Assembly: GCA_020852955.1 (NCBI GenBank)
Contig: JADYZW010000036.1
Location: 1-64,000, forward strand
Source: Deltaproteobacteria bacterium
GTDB taxonomy: Bacteria; Desulfobacterota; Binatia; UTPRO1
DNA length: 64,000 nucleotides
Reading direction: 5' to 3'
The translations under genes were made by a program, and so were the position numbers. Positions 18,869 through 27,706 of the stretch are shown here, in pieces. A model generated the notes under the pieces. That model was not told where the DNA came from. It was given only the letters and a program-made list of their open reading frames with translations, and made no database searches. The stretch's first letter is position 1; every line of letters begins with the position of its first letter.

Positions 18869-19885
18869 GTGCGCGTCCCCGCGAAGCGGATCCTGATCGT
18901 TCTCCTCGGCGCGATCGGCGACGTCGCGCGCGCGCTGCCGCTCGCGAACCGCGTGCGCGCCGGCTATCCGACCGCCCACCTCGCCTGGGCGGTCGAGCCC
19001 GCTGCCGCGCCGGTGCTCGCCGGGCATCCGGCGCTCGACGCGCGGCTCGTGTTCGAGCGCGCCGGCGGGGCCGCCGCGTTCGTCGCGTTCCTCCGGCGCG
19101 TCCGCGCCGAAGGCTTCGACCTCGCACTCGACCTGCAGCGCCACGCCAAGAGCGGGCTCGTGAGCGCCGCCACGCGCGCGCCGGTCCGCCTCGGCTTCCA
19201 TCGCCGCAACGCCAAGGAGCTCAACTGGCTCTGGAACACCCACACCATCGCCCCGGTCGAGGCCCGCGGGTGGAAGCTCGCCGAGTACGAGCGCTTCGCC
19301 GACTGGCTCGAGCTGCCCGCGCAGGCGCCGCGCTTCGAGGTCACGCTCGCGGCCGGGGAGACGGCGAGCGTCGACCGGCTGCTCGCCCCACTCGGGCGTC
19401 CGTTCGCCGCGCTCTTCCTCGGGTCCACCTGGGAGAGCCGCCGCTGGTTCGCCGACCGCTGCGCGGGGGTGATCGACGGACTCGCCGCACGCGGGCTCGC
19501 CGCGGTCCTGGTCGGCGGCGCGGACGTGCGCGCGCTCGCGGCGGCGACGGTCGCCCGCGCCGCCCGTCCGCCCCTCGACCTCACGGCCCGCACGTCGCTC
19601 CGCGAGACGTACGGCATCCTTGCCCGCGCCCGCATCGCGATCGGCCCCGACTCGGGCCCGATGCACCTCGCAGCGGCCGCCGGCACCCCGGTCGTGTCGC
19701 TGTGGGGCGCGACCACCCCGGCGCGCTCCGCGCCGTTCGGCTCGCAGGATCTCGTGCTCGTCGGCCGGGTCCCGTGCGCGCCGTGCTATCTCCGGCGCTG
19801 TCCGATCGGACGCGCGTGCATGGCGGACATCACGACCGAGCGGGTGCTGGCGCAGGTCGGGCGCGTCCTCGACGGCGCGCGATGA
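18869..19885 (+). CDS. GT9 heptosyltransferase-like glycosyltransferase (second copy)
   Basis: A 338-residue GT9 protein: ILIVLLGAIGDVARALPLANRVRAGYP (acceptor domain, catalytic Asp of GD), LDLQRHAKSGLVSAATRAPVRLGF, LFLGSTWESRRWFADRCAGVIDGL and IGPDSGPMHLAAAAGTPVVSLWGATTPARSAPFG. The C-terminal VPCAPCYLRRCPIGRACM carries a Cys-rich cluster common in this family. It differs clearly from the GT9 at 15127-16161, so they probably add different heptoses. The GTG at 18869 follows the previous stop by one base; a longer start at 18824 would lie inside GT87. It overlaps the next kinase by 4 bp. Confidence 0.9.
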   Translation: MRVPAKRILIVLLGAIGDVARALPLANRVRAGYPTAHLAWAVEPAAAPVLAGHPALDARLVFERAGGAAAFVAFLRRVRAEGFDLALDLQRHAKSGLVSAATRAPVRLGFHRRNAKELNWLWNTHTIAPVEARGWKLAEYERFADWLELPAQAPRFEVTLAAGETASVDRLLAPLGRPFAALFLGSTWESRRWFADRCAGVIDGLAARGLAAVLVGGADVRALAAATVARAARPPLDLTARTSLRETYGILARARIAIGPDSGPMHLAAAAGTPVVSLWGATTPARSAPFGSQDLVLVGRVPCAPCYLRRCPIGRACMADITTERVLAQVGRVLDGAR

Positions 19886-20760
19886 CCGCCGGCGCTACGT
19901 CCCCGGCGCGGATCGGCGCGTGGCGAGTCTGGACGGCCGACCCGGGAATCCTCGCCGCCGAGGAGCTCGTGGCCGCCGTCGATCGGCTCGCCGGCGGCGT
20001 GTCGTTGCACCGCTCCAAGCATGCCGATACGTACCGCTGGGCGCGGCTCGGAGGAGACGTCTACGTCAAGGTCTATCGTCGCTATCGCCGCTGGACGGCG
20101 TTCAAGGACTGGTTCCGCCCCTCGAAGGCCGCGAACGTCCGCGCCGCGAGCGCTGCGCTCGCGGCCGGAGGCTTCCTCGCGCCCGTCGTCCTGGCCGTCG
20201 GCGAGGAGCGTCGTGGACGCTTCGGGTGGGCGCGCAGCGTCTGCGCCACCGCCGGCCTCGCTGGCGAACCGATCGCCGCGCGTCTCGCCGCGCTCGCGGC
20301 GGTCGGCGATACGGCGACGCGTCACGCCAAGCGCGGGCTCCTCGCCGGGATCGGCCGCGAGCTGGCGCGGCTGCACGCCGCAGGGATCGTCGGCGGCGAC
20401 CTCGTGCCTGCCAACCTCTGGGTCGCGCTCGCGGACGCGGAGCTGCGCATCGCGTTCCTCGACCACGATCGCACCCGCATCGGGCGGGCGCCCGCGCCGT
20501 GGCATCGAGCCCGTCGGAACCTCGTGCAGCTGAACCGCGTCGTGCTTGCCGGCGTGACGGCGACCGACCGCCTGCGCGTCTATCGCGCCTACGCGACGAC
20601 CCGCGGTTGGCGGCCCGCCGAGGCGCGCCGGCGGCTCCCCTGGATCGTGGCGAAGACGCTCGCGCGCCGCCGGGCCGAGCGCGGAACGCGCATCCCGGCC
20701 GACGCCGGCTTCCGGGCGGTCATGCGTGCGGACGGTCCGTACGGCGGAGGGCGATCGTGA
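19882..20760 (+). CDS. LPS core kinase, InaA/WaaP family
   Basis: A 292-residue protein-kinase-fold LPS kinase. The N-lobe has VSLHRSKHADTYRWARLGGDVYVKVYRRY with the ATP-binding Lys. The catalytic loop is GIVGGDLVPANLWV (HGDL replaced by GGDL, Asp kept). The metal site is AFLDHDRTRIGR, then RRNLVQLNRVVL, typical of WaaP-like kinases. Phosphorylation of a core heptose is the expected role; the acceptor cannot be told. It overlaps the upstream GT9 and the downstream sulfatase-like gene by 4 bp each. Confidence 0.85.
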   Translation: MTAGATSPARIGAWRVWTADPGILAAEELVAAVDRLAGGVSLHRSKHADTYRWARLGGDVYVKVYRRYRRWTAFKDWFRPSKAANVRAASAALAAGGFLAPVVLAVGEERRGRFGWARSVCATAGLAGEPIAARLAALAAVGDTATRHAKRGLLAGIGRELARLHAAGIVGGDLVPANLWVALADAELRIAFLDHDRTRIGRAPAPWHRARRNLVQLNRVVLAGVTATDRLRVYRAYATTRGWRPAEARRRLPWIVAKTLARRRAERGTRIPADAGFRAVMRADGPYGGGRS

Positions 20761-21983
20761 GCGCGGCGCCGCCGAACGTCCTCGTCCTCCTCGTCGACTG
20801 CATGCGCGCCGATGCGCTCGGCGGCCGCGGCGTTCCGACGCCGAATCTCGACGCCCTCGTGGGGCGCGGCGGACGCTTCACCCAGGCCATCGCCTCCGCG
20901 TCGTCGACCACGCCGTGCGTCGCCACGATGCTGACCGGCCTCCACTCCCCGCGGCACGGCGTCCGCGCGATCGGCGCGCACCGCCTGCACCCCCGGGCAA
21001 CGACGCTCGCGAGCACGCTCGCCGCCGCCGGGTACCACACGGTCGCCGAGATGACGGGACCGCTCGGAGCCGAGAGCGGGCTCGACCGCGGCTTCGCCGA
21101 ATACCACGTGCGGCCGGCCTCGGCGTACCTGAGCGACGCCTGGGGCCGCGACCTCGTCGCACGTCTCGGCCGGGGCGCACTCCCGGCGCCGTGGTTCCTC
21201 TTCCTCCACCTCTGGGAGCTGCACGCCCCGCGCAAAGTGCTGCCGCCGTTCCGCGGTCGGCGCTTCGGGAAGACACGATACGACCGGGCCCTCGCGAGCC
21301 TCGACGCGGCGCTGGCGCCGCTCCTCACGGCGCTGCCCCCGGACGCCGTCGTCCTGCTCCATGGCGACCACGGCGAGCGCGTGATGGCGAGCACGCTCGC
21401 GTATCGCTGGTATCGCCTGCGTCGCGACGTGCTCGGCGCGCGCCGCACCCGCAAGCTCGAGGGCCACGAGACCGACGTCTACGAGGACCTGATCCGCGTG
21501 CCGCTCGTGATCGTAGCGCCCGGCCGCGTCCCGGCCGGCGCGGCGAGCGATCAGCTGGTGCGCCAGGTCGACCTGGCGCCGACCGTACTGGATCTCGCCG
21601 GCGTTCCGGCTCCCCTCGGGATGGACGGCGTGAGTCTCGTGCCCGCGCTCGCCGGCGGACGCGCCCTGGGCCTCGAGGCGTTTCTCGAAGCGTGCGGTCG
21701 GGTGCGCGGCACCGAACGCGACCGCCGTCGGGCGTGGCGCACCGCGCGCTGGAAGTTCATCGAGGCGCCCTACGCCCCCGAGGTAGCCGACGAGCTCTAC
21801 GACCTCGCGGGCGATCCGGGCGAGCGCCGCAACGTCGCCGCCGCCGAGCCCGCGCTCGTCGCGGGCTTCAAGGCGAAGATCGCGGCGGTCGAGGCGGGCG
21901 CGGTCGAAGCGGGGGAGGCGCTCAGCGCCGAGGAGGAGGCTGCCGTCGAGGCGCGCCTCCGCGACCTCGGCTACATCGAATGA
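20757..21983 (+). CDS. Sulfatase-fold (alkaline phosphatase superfamily) protein with Thr at the nucleophile site
   Basis: A 408-residue cytoplasmic-looking or peripheral member of the sulfatase/phosphoethanolamine transferase fold (no membrane helix). Metal-binding segments are LLVDCMRADAL at the N-terminus and LLHGDHGERVM. In SSTTPCVATMLTGL, the family block C/S-x-P-x-R...TG, the formylglycine-forming Cys/Ser is Thr and the Arg is Val, so it should not be a formylglycine sulfatase; Thr is the nucleophile of phosphotransferases in this fold. The C-terminus (YDLAGDPGERRNVA) is typical of the sulfatase family. It may modify LPS. GTG start has a GGAGGG Shine-Dalgarno and a 4-bp overlap with the kinase. 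Confidence 0.85.
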   Translation: MSAAPPNVLVLLVDCMRADALGGRGVPTPNLDALVGRGGRFTQAIASASSTTPCVATMLTGLHSPRHGVRAIGAHRLHPRATTLASTLAAAGYHTVAEMTGPLGAESGLDRGFAEYHVRPASAYLSDAWGRDLVARLGRGALPAPWFLFLHLWELHAPRKVLPPFRGRRFGKTRYDRALASLDAALAPLLTALPPDAVVLLHGDHGERVMASTLAYRWYRLRRDVLGARRTRKLEGHETDVYEDLIRVPLVIVAPGRVPAGAASDQLVRQVDLAPTVLDLAGVPAPLGMDGVSLVPALAGGRALGLEAFLEACGRVRGTERDRRRAWRTARWKFIEAPYAPEVADELYDLAGDPGERRNVAAAEPALVAGFKAKIAAVEAGAVEAGEALSAEEEAAVEARLRDLGYIE

Positions 21984-21987
21984 CGCC

Positions 21988-23139
21988 ATGAAGCTCGCGC
22001 TCGTTCACAAGCGCTACGATCGCCTGGGCGGCGCCGAATGGGATTGCCATGAGTTGTCGCGCCAGCTCGCGGACCGGGGCCACGAGGTGCACCTGGTGGT
22101 CGGCGAATGCCGCGTCCCGCCTCCCGCCGGCATGTACGTCCACCGCGTGTCCGTCGTGCGCGCGGGCAAGCTCGCGAAACTCGCCTCGTTCGCGCTCCTG
22201 GCGCCGCGCGTGTGGCGCGCGATCGGCGCCGACGTCGTCGTCGGTTTCGGCCGCACCGTCGGCTGGGACCTCTTCCGCGCGAGCGGCGGCGTCCACAAGC
22301 GCTGGCTCGCGCGCGTCGCTGCCGAGCGCGGTCCGCTGCGCGCCGTTCGCCAACGGCTCTCGCCGTACCACCGGCTGATGCTGGCGATCGAGCGTCGGCA
22401 GTACGCGGCCGACACGCGCGGCATGGTGCTCGCGGTCTCCGAGCTGTCACGGCAGGAGATCCTCGAAAGCTATCCCGCGATGCCTCCCGCCAAGGTCTCG
22501 GTGCTGCACTACGGCGTCGACGTCGAGCGCTTCCACCCGGCGCGGCGGGTGGCCGAGGGCGCGGCGGTGCGCGCCGAGCTCGGGATCGGCCCGACGCAGC
22601 CCGTCGTGGCGCTGGTCGGCTCGGGCTTCCGCCGCAAGGGGGTCGACGTGCTGCTCGAGGTGTGGCGACGCGCGCCGCCGGCGAACGCGGCGCTCGTCGT
22701 CGTCGGCAACGACCAGCACCTCGCCCAACGGCAGCGCGTGGCCCGCGAGCTCGCCGGGCCCGTGGTGTTCACCGGCCCGCGGCGGGACGTCGAGCGCTTC
22801 TACGCCGCGGCGGACCTCTTCGCCCTCCCGTCCCTCCACGAGGGATGCCCGGTCGCGATCCTCGAAGCGCTGGCGTCCGGCGTGCCGGTCGTGACGTCGC
22901 GCGCGACCGGCGCCCCCGAGCTCATGCCGGGGCCGCTCGCCGACCTCCTCGTCGACGACCCGCGCGACGTCGACGCGATCGCGGCCCGGCTCCGCCTCGG
23001 CCTCGACCCGGCGCGTCGCCCGGCGTTCGTCGCCGCGGCGCGGGCGGCGGGCTGCGCCAACGGACTCGGCGTCGCCGTGGACCGGCTGGAGGCATGGTGC
23101 CGATGGGCCGCCGCAGCGCGGGAGCGCTCGGATGCCTGA
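21988..23139 (+). CDS. GT4 glycosyltransferase, WaaG-like
   Basis: A 383-residue GT-B glycosyltransferase. The N-terminus MKLALVHKRYDRLGGAEWDCHELSRQL has the WaaG-type GGAE acceptor motif. GFGRTVGWDLFRASGGVHKRW follows, also WaaG-like. The C-terminal donor domain reads VVALVGSGFRRKGVDVLLEVW and LFALPSLHEGCPVAILEALASGVPVVTS with the E-x7-E retaining motif. WaaG adds the first hexose of the outer core. It follows the sulfatase-like gene by 4 bp and overlaps the next gene by 8 bp. Confidence 0.9.
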   Translation: MKLALVHKRYDRLGGAEWDCHELSRQLADRGHEVHLVVGECRVPPPAGMYVHRVSVVRAGKLAKLASFALLAPRVWRAIGADVVVGFGRTVGWDLFRASGGVHKRWLARVAAERGPLRAVRQRLSPYHRLMLAIERRQYAADTRGMVLAVSELSRQEILESYPAMPPAKVSVLHYGVDVERFHPARRVAEGAAVRAELGIGPTQPVVALVGSGFRRKGVDVLLEVWRRAPPANAALVVVGNDQHLAQRQRVARELAGPVVFTGPRRDVERFYAAADLFALPSLHEGCPVAILEALASGVPVVTSRATGAPELMPGPLADLLVDDPRDVDAIAARLRLGLDPARRPAFVAAARAAGCANGLGVAVDRLEAWCRWAAAARERSDA

Positions 23140-23920
23140 CGGGGCGTACACGGTGCGACACGGCGCCACGGGCGCCGCGCTCCGCGACGTCGAGGCGCTC
23201 CTGCGCGCACCCGGATCGCGCGTCCTCAAGGACGGCCGCCGCGCCACCGTCGCCGCGGTCGAGACGCCGGACGGCATCCTCGTGCTGAAGCGCTTCCGTG
23301 ACGACAGGCCGCTTCGGCTCCTGGTCGCGCTCGCCCTTGGCCCGAGCGCGGCGCGCGTCTGGCGCGCCACCGCGCTCGTGCGCGGCGCGGGCTTCGCCGT
23401 GCCCGAGCCCGTCGCCGCGCTCGAGCGGCGCCGCTTCGGCCTGCCGCTTCGCAGCTGCTTCGTCGCGCGGTTCGTCCGCGGCCCCGCGCTCGACGAGCTC
23501 TGGCGCGCGCGGCGGGGCGCCGCGCGCCGCGCGCTCACCGTCGCGTTCGCCGACTGGCTCCGGACGCTCCACGCGGCGGGGCTCTACCCGCAGGACCTGC
23601 GCGCCGCGAATGTGCTGGTGCCGCGCGAGCATCCCCCGACGTTCGTGCTCGTCGACCTCGACCGGGTGCGGCGCTACCGGCATCTTTCCTGGCGGCGCCG
23701 GCGCAAGAACGTCGTGCAGGTGCACCGCTCGGTCGGGCGCGACGCGCCCCGGCGCGAGAGCCTGCGGTTCCTCCGGCGCTACCTCGGCGAGCCGGGCGCG
23801 GCCGAGCTGCGGCGGATCGCCGCCGAGATCGTCGCCCTCGGCGAGCGCAAGGACGCCGAGTACGCGCGCCGCCGGGGGCTCACGCCCGCTGAAGCCGCGG
23901 CCGCGAGGCGCGCCTCATGA
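23132..23920 (+). CDS. LPS kinase, WaaP/InaA-like (third copy)
   Basis: A 262-residue kinase-fold protein: ILVLKRFRDDRPLRLLVAL (ATP-site Lys), AGFAVPEPVAALERRRFGLPLRSCFVARF, catalytic loop AGLYPQDLRAANVLV (Gln in place of His, Asp kept), metal site FVLVDLDRVRRYRH, and RRRRKNVVQVHRSVGRD, typical of the WaaP/KdkA group. Predicted to phosphorylate a core sugar. The ATG overlaps the WaaG-like gene by 8 bp and its stop overlaps the next gene by 4 bp. Confidence 0.84.
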   Translation: MPDGAYTVRHGATGAALRDVEALLRAPGSRVLKDGRRATVAAVETPDGILVLKRFRDDRPLRLLVALALGPSAARVWRATALVRGAGFAVPEPVAALERRRFGLPLRSCFVARFVRGPALDELWRARRGAARRALTVAFADWLRTLHAAGLYPQDLRAANVLVPREHPPTFVLVDLDRVRRYRHLSWRRRRKNVVQVHRSVGRDAPRRESLRFLRRYLGEPGAAELRRIAAEIVALGERKDAEYARRRGLTPAEAAAARRAS

Positions 23921-24690
23921 GCGAGCGCGCCCGGGTCTCCTGCACCATCATCTGCTTCGACGAGGAGGACACCATCCGCGCCGCGCTCGAGAGCGTGAAG
24001 TGGTGCGACGAGATCGTCGTCGTCGATTCCTTCTCGAGCGATCGCACGGTCGCGATCTGCCGCGAGTACACCGACCGGATCCATCAGCGCCCGTGGCCGG
24101 GGTTCGTGGAGCAGAAGGCCTTCGCGCTCTCGCAGACGCGCCACCCCTGGGTCTTGAATCTCGACGCCGACGAGCGGGTGTCGCCCGAGCTGCGGCGCGA
24201 GATCCAGGCCGCCCTCGAGCACCCGACGGCCGACGGCTACTACGTCCCGCGCCTCGTCTACTACCTGGGGCGATGGTGGTGGCGCGGCGGCTGGTACCCC
24301 GACTACCGCCTGCGGCTCTTCCGCCGCGATCGGGTGGTCTGGGGCGGCGTGGACCCGCACGAGAAGGTGATCCTCCACGGACGGAGCGCGCGGCTGCGAA
24401 GCCCACTCCTGCACTACACCTATCGCGACATCGCCGCCCACCTCGCCACCATCAACTTCTTCACCGGAATGGCCTCGCGCGAGCTGCAGCTGCGCGGGCA
24501 GCAGACGAGGCTCGCGGACCTCCTCCTGCGTCCGCTGTGGCGCTTCATGCGCTTCTACGTCCTGCGTCGGGGGTTCCTGGAGGGCATCGCCGGCCTCTTC
24601 GTCGCACAGTCGGCAGCGTTCTACGTCTTTGCGAAGTACGCCAAGCTCTGGGAAGCGACGCACACGCGCCCGCGCGTGCCGCCGCCATGA
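23917..24690 (+). CDS. GT2 glycosyltransferase, WaaE/LgtF (KdtX) type
   Basis: A 257-residue inverting GT-A enzyme: VSCTIICFDEEDTIRAALES, CDEIVVVDSFSSDRTVAICREY, PWVLNLDADERVSPELRREI (DxD) and DYRLRLFRRDRVVWGGVDPHEKV. The C-terminal RPLWRFMRFYVLRRGFLEG block is characteristic of LgtF/WaaE proteins, which add beta-glucose to heptose I of the inner core. The ATG overlaps the kinase gene by 4 bp. It is the likely intact relative of the degenerate domain at 16151. Confidence 0.92.
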   Translation: MSERARVSCTIICFDEEDTIRAALESVKWCDEIVVVDSFSSDRTVAICREYTDRIHQRPWPGFVEQKAFALSQTRHPWVLNLDADERVSPELRREIQAALEHPTADGYYVPRLVYYLGRWWWRGGWYPDYRLRLFRRDRVVWGGVDPHEKVILHGRSARLRSPLLHYTYRDIAAHLATINFFTGMASRELQLRGQQTRLADLLLRPLWRFMRFYVLRRGFLEGIAGLFVAQSAAFYVFAKYAKLWEATHTRPRVPPP

Positions 24691-25802
24691 GCGACCCGCG
24701 ACCGCTCGCGATCCTCCACGTCGATCCCGAGCGGAGCCTCGGCGGCGGCGAACAGCAGGTGCTCGGGCTCCTCGCGCAGCTCCACGCGGGTGGGCACCAC
24801 CAGACACTCGCCGCCGATCCGCGCGGCGCGCTCGCGCCGCGCGCCGCCGCGCTCGGGATCCCGATCGCACCGCTCGCCATCCGCAGCCACGCCGACGTCT
24901 GCGCCGCGCGTCGCCTGGCCCGATGGATGGCGCGGAACCCTTGCGAGATCGTCCACTTCCACACCGCGCGCGCGCACGCCATGAGCCTCTTCCTCCGCGT
25001 CCGCGCCGAGACGGCACGCGTCGCCACGCGACGGATGGACTATCCCCTCCGCGGCGGCCGCTACGCGCGGCGGCTCTACAACCGCGAGGTGGACGCGGTG
25101 ATCGCGATCTCGGAAGGAGTGCGCGCCGCGCTGGTGGCGAGCGGGATCGACGCCGCGCGCATCCATCTCGTCCCGAGCGGCGTCGAGGCGGCCCGCTTCG
25201 CGGCGGGCCCGCGGGCGGCGGCGCGCGCCCGCCTCGCGCTCGGCGACCGGACCTGGGTGCTCGCGGTCGTCGGCGCGCTCGAGGAGCGCAAGGGGCACGA
25301 CGTCCTGCTCGACGCGCTCGCGCGCGATCCCGACCCGGGGCACGTCGTGCTGATCGCGGGCGACGGCACGCGCGCGCCCGCGCTGCGGGCCCGGGCGGCG
25401 GCCCTCGGACTCGCGGACCGGGTGCGCTTTCTCGGCCGCGTCGAAGACGTCGCGCCCCTCCTCGCTGCGGCCGATGCGCTCGTGATGCCCTCCCGCCGGG
25501 AGGGACTCGGCGTCGCGGCGCTCGAGGCCATGGCGGCGGGGCTGCCCGTCGTCGCGAGCCGGGTCGGCGGCCTCCCCGAGGCGGTCGTCGACGGAGAGAC
25601 CGGGCTGCTCGTGCCGCCCGGCGACGCCGCCGCGCTCGCCGCCGCGCTCGCCCGTCTCGCGGCCGACCCCGCGCTCGCCGGCCGGCTCGGCGCGGGCGGC
25701 GCCGCTCGCGCCGCCGCCCGGTTCAGCATGGCGGCGATGGCGGAGGGGACGCTCGCCGTGTATCGACGGCTCGCCGCGGCACGTACGAAGGGGAGGGCAT
25801 GA
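24687..25802 (+). CDS. GT4 glycosyltransferase
   Basis: A 371-residue retaining GT-B glycosyltransferase: ILHVDPERSLGGGEQQVLGLLAQL (acceptor-domain GGGE motif), VHFHTARAHAMSLF, IAISEGVRAALVASGIDAARIHLVPSGV, AVVGALEERKGHDVLLDAL, and LVMPSRREGLGVAALEAMAAGLPVVAS with the retaining E-x7-E. The sugar cannot be told from sequence. Overlaps of 4 bp on both sides couple it to the GT2 gene and to the heptose kinase. Confidence 0.9.
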   Translation: MSDPRPLAILHVDPERSLGGGEQQVLGLLAQLHAGGHHQTLAADPRGALAPRAAALGIPIAPLAIRSHADVCAARRLARWMARNPCEIVHFHTARAHAMSLFLRVRAETARVATRRMDYPLRGGRYARRLYNREVDAVIAISEGVRAALVASGIDAARIHLVPSGVEAARFAAGPRAAARARLALGDRTWVLAVVGALEERKGHDVLLDALARDPDPGHVVLIAGDGTRAPALRARAAALGLADRVRFLGRVEDVAPLLAAADALVMPSRREGLGVAALEAMAAGLPVVASRVGGLPEAVVDGETGLLVPPGDAAALAAALARLAADPALAGRLGAGGAARAAARFSMAAMAEGTLAVYRRLAAARTKGRA

Positions 25803-26788
25803 GCGAGACGACGCGACTTCGAGGCCTGATCCGACGCTTCGCGGGCACCCGGGTGCTCGTGATCGGCGACCTGATGCTCGACCAGTTCGTCTGGGGCGAC
25901 GTGAGCCGCATCTCGCCGGAGGCCCCGGTCCCCATCGTGCGGGTCCGGCACCAGGAAGGGCGCCCCGGCGGCGCCGGCAACGTCGTCGCCAACGTGGTCG
26001 CCCTCGGCGGCCGCGCCGACGCCTGCGGCTTCATCGGCGACGATTCCGCCGGCCGCGCGCTCTCCAACGCGCTCGCCGAGGCCGGCGGCGGGCTCGCCGG
26101 CGTAGTCCGCAGCCGCGCCGTCGGCACCACCGCCAAGACCCGCGTCATCGCCCACAGCCAGCAGGTCGTTCGCTTCGATCAGGACCCCGACGGCGACGGC
26201 GTGCCGGCGCGGCTCGCGCGGCGGCTCCGCGCCTGGGTCGCGGCCCACGCCCGCCGCTACCCGGTCATCGTCGTCTCCGACTACGGCAAAGGCGTCGTCA
26301 CGTCCGAGCTGCTGGCCGACCTCGCGGCGCTCCGGCACCGGCACGGCTTCCATTACGTCGTCGATCCCAAGCGTCCGAACTTCGCCCACTATCGCGGCGC
26401 GAGCCTGGTGAAGCCGAACCTCGCCGAGGCGAGCGTGGCGGCCGGCCTCGATATCGCCGACCGCGCGTCGCTCGACGCCGCCGGCCGCGAGCTCCTGCGC
26501 CGCTGGGAGGCCGATGCCATCCTGATCTCGCGCGGCGAGGAGGGCATGACGCTCTTCAAGGCGCGCGCGCGCGCCCACCATTTCCCGACCGCCGCCCAGG
26601 AGGTCTACGACGTGACGGGCGCCGGCGACACCGTGCTCGCGGCGTGCGCCCTCGCGCTCGCCGTCGGCGGAACGTTGGAGGAGGCGGCCAGGCTCGCGAA
26701 TCAGGCCGCCGGCGTCGCGGTCGGCAAGGTCGGCACGGCAACGGTGAGCGCGCGCGAGCTCGCGCGCGCCCTCGGCAACCACCCCTGA
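25799..26788 (+). CDS. rfaE1: D-glycero-beta-D-manno-heptose-7-phosphate kinase (HldA / RfaE domain I)
   Basis: A 329-residue PfkB-fold kinase of ADP-heptose synthesis: VLVIGDLMLDQFVWGDVSRISPEAPVPIV, GRPGGAGNVVANVVALGG, VVSDYGKGVV, VDPKRPNFAHYRGASLVKPN and the catalytic DVTGAGDTVLA. In E. coli this is the N-terminal half of the bifunctional HldE; here it is a stand-alone protein and the nucleotidyltransferase half is the separate minus-strand gene at 31164-31646. A strong AAGGGGAGGG Shine-Dalgarno precedes the ATG, which also overlaps the GT4 stop by 4 bp. Confidence 0.94.
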   Translation: MSETTRLRGLIRRFAGTRVLVIGDLMLDQFVWGDVSRISPEAPVPIVRVRHQEGRPGGAGNVVANVVALGGRADACGFIGDDSAGRALSNALAEAGGGLAGVVRSRAVGTTAKTRVIAHSQQVVRFDQDPDGDGVPARLARRLRAWVAAHARRYPVIVVSDYGKGVVTSELLADLAALRHRHGFHYVVDPKRPNFAHYRGASLVKPNLAEASVAAGLDIADRASLDAAGRELLRRWEADAILISRGEEGMTLFKARARAHHFPTAAQEVYDVTGAGDTVLAACALALAVGGTLEEAARLANQAAGVAVGKVGTATVSARELARALGNHP

Positions 26789-26795
26789 GGATCCC

Positions 26796-27689
26796 ATGAC
26801 CACGACGACCCACGGCATCCGTTCCATGACCGGCTTCGGCGCCGCCTCGAGCCCGCTCGCCGGCGGACGTCTCACCATCGAGCTCCGCTCCGTGAATCAG
26901 CGCTTCCTCGACGTGCGGGTGACCGCACCGCGGGAGTACGCTCCGTGGGAGGCGACCTGCCGCGCGCTCGTCGGCTCGCGCGTCGCCCGCGGGCGGGTCG
27001 AGGTGTACGTGAGCCGGAACGCGCCGGCACGCGGCCGGACCCGCGTCGTTCCGAACGTCGAGGCCGCACGCGACTACGCCGCCGCCTGGCGCAGGGTCGC
27101 CGCGGAGCTCGGCCTCACGGGCGGCCTCGACCTCGGGTTGCTGCGCGGCTCCGAGATCTTCGAGACCGTCGAGACGCCACGGGACTTGCGGCGCGAGTTC
27201 CCGGAGGCGTCCCGCGTGCTCGCGCGGGCGCTCGCGGCGCTCGACCGGGCGCGGCGGCGCGAGGGTGGAAACCTGCAACGCGACATGCGGCAGCGCGTGG
27301 CGCGGCTCGTGACCATCGAGCGCGCGATCCGCGGCCATGCCGCGACCGTCGCGGGCGAGCTGCAAGCCAAGGTGAACGACCGCCTCCAGAACCTCCTCAA
27401 GGGATCGACGGTCGACCCGGCGCGCGTCGCCCAGGAGGTCGCCTACCTCGCCGAGCGCAGCGACGTCACCGAGGAGTTGGTGCGCCTCAGGAGCCATCTC
27501 GAGGAGCTCCGCACGCTCCTCGCCGCCGGCGGCGCCGTCGGCAAGCAGATCGAGTTCCTCCTCCAGGAGACCCACCGCGAGATCAACACGGTCGGCTCCA
27601 AGGTCAATCAGCTCGAGGTCACGCGCCTCGTGGTGGAAGCCAAGGGCGAGGTCGAGCGGCTCAGAGAGCAGGTGCAGAACGTCGAATGA
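26796..27689 (+). CDS. yicC: YicC-family endoribonuclease
   Basis: A 297-residue YicC/YloC family protein. The N-terminus is IRSMTGFGAA, then ELRSVNQRFLDVRVTAPREY, and the C-terminal DUF1732 block is EEAxYLxERSDVTEELVRLRSHL followed by GKQIEFLLQETHREINTVGSK (slightly varied here). The family acts as an endoribonuclease in E. coli and B. subtilis. The ATG at 26796 has GAGGA 5-9 bp upstream and lies 7 bp after the heptose kinase. gmk follows, as in many proteobacteria and firmicutes. Confidence 0.93.
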   Translation: MTTTTHGIRSMTGFGAASSPLAGGRLTIELRSVNQRFLDVRVTAPREYAPWEATCRALVGSRVARGRVEVYVSRNAPARGRTRVVPNVEAARDYAAAWRRVAAELGLTGGLDLGLLRGSEIFETVETPRDLRREFPEASRVLARALAALDRARRREGGNLQRDMRQRVARLVTIERAIRGHAATVAGELQAKVNDRLQNLLKGSTVDPARVAQEVAYLAERSDVTEELVRLRSHLEELRTLLAAGGAVGKQIEFLLQETHREINTVGSKVNQLEVTRLVVEAKGEVERLREQVQNVE

Positions 27690-27706
27690 TTCCGTAAGAT
27701 CCGGCC

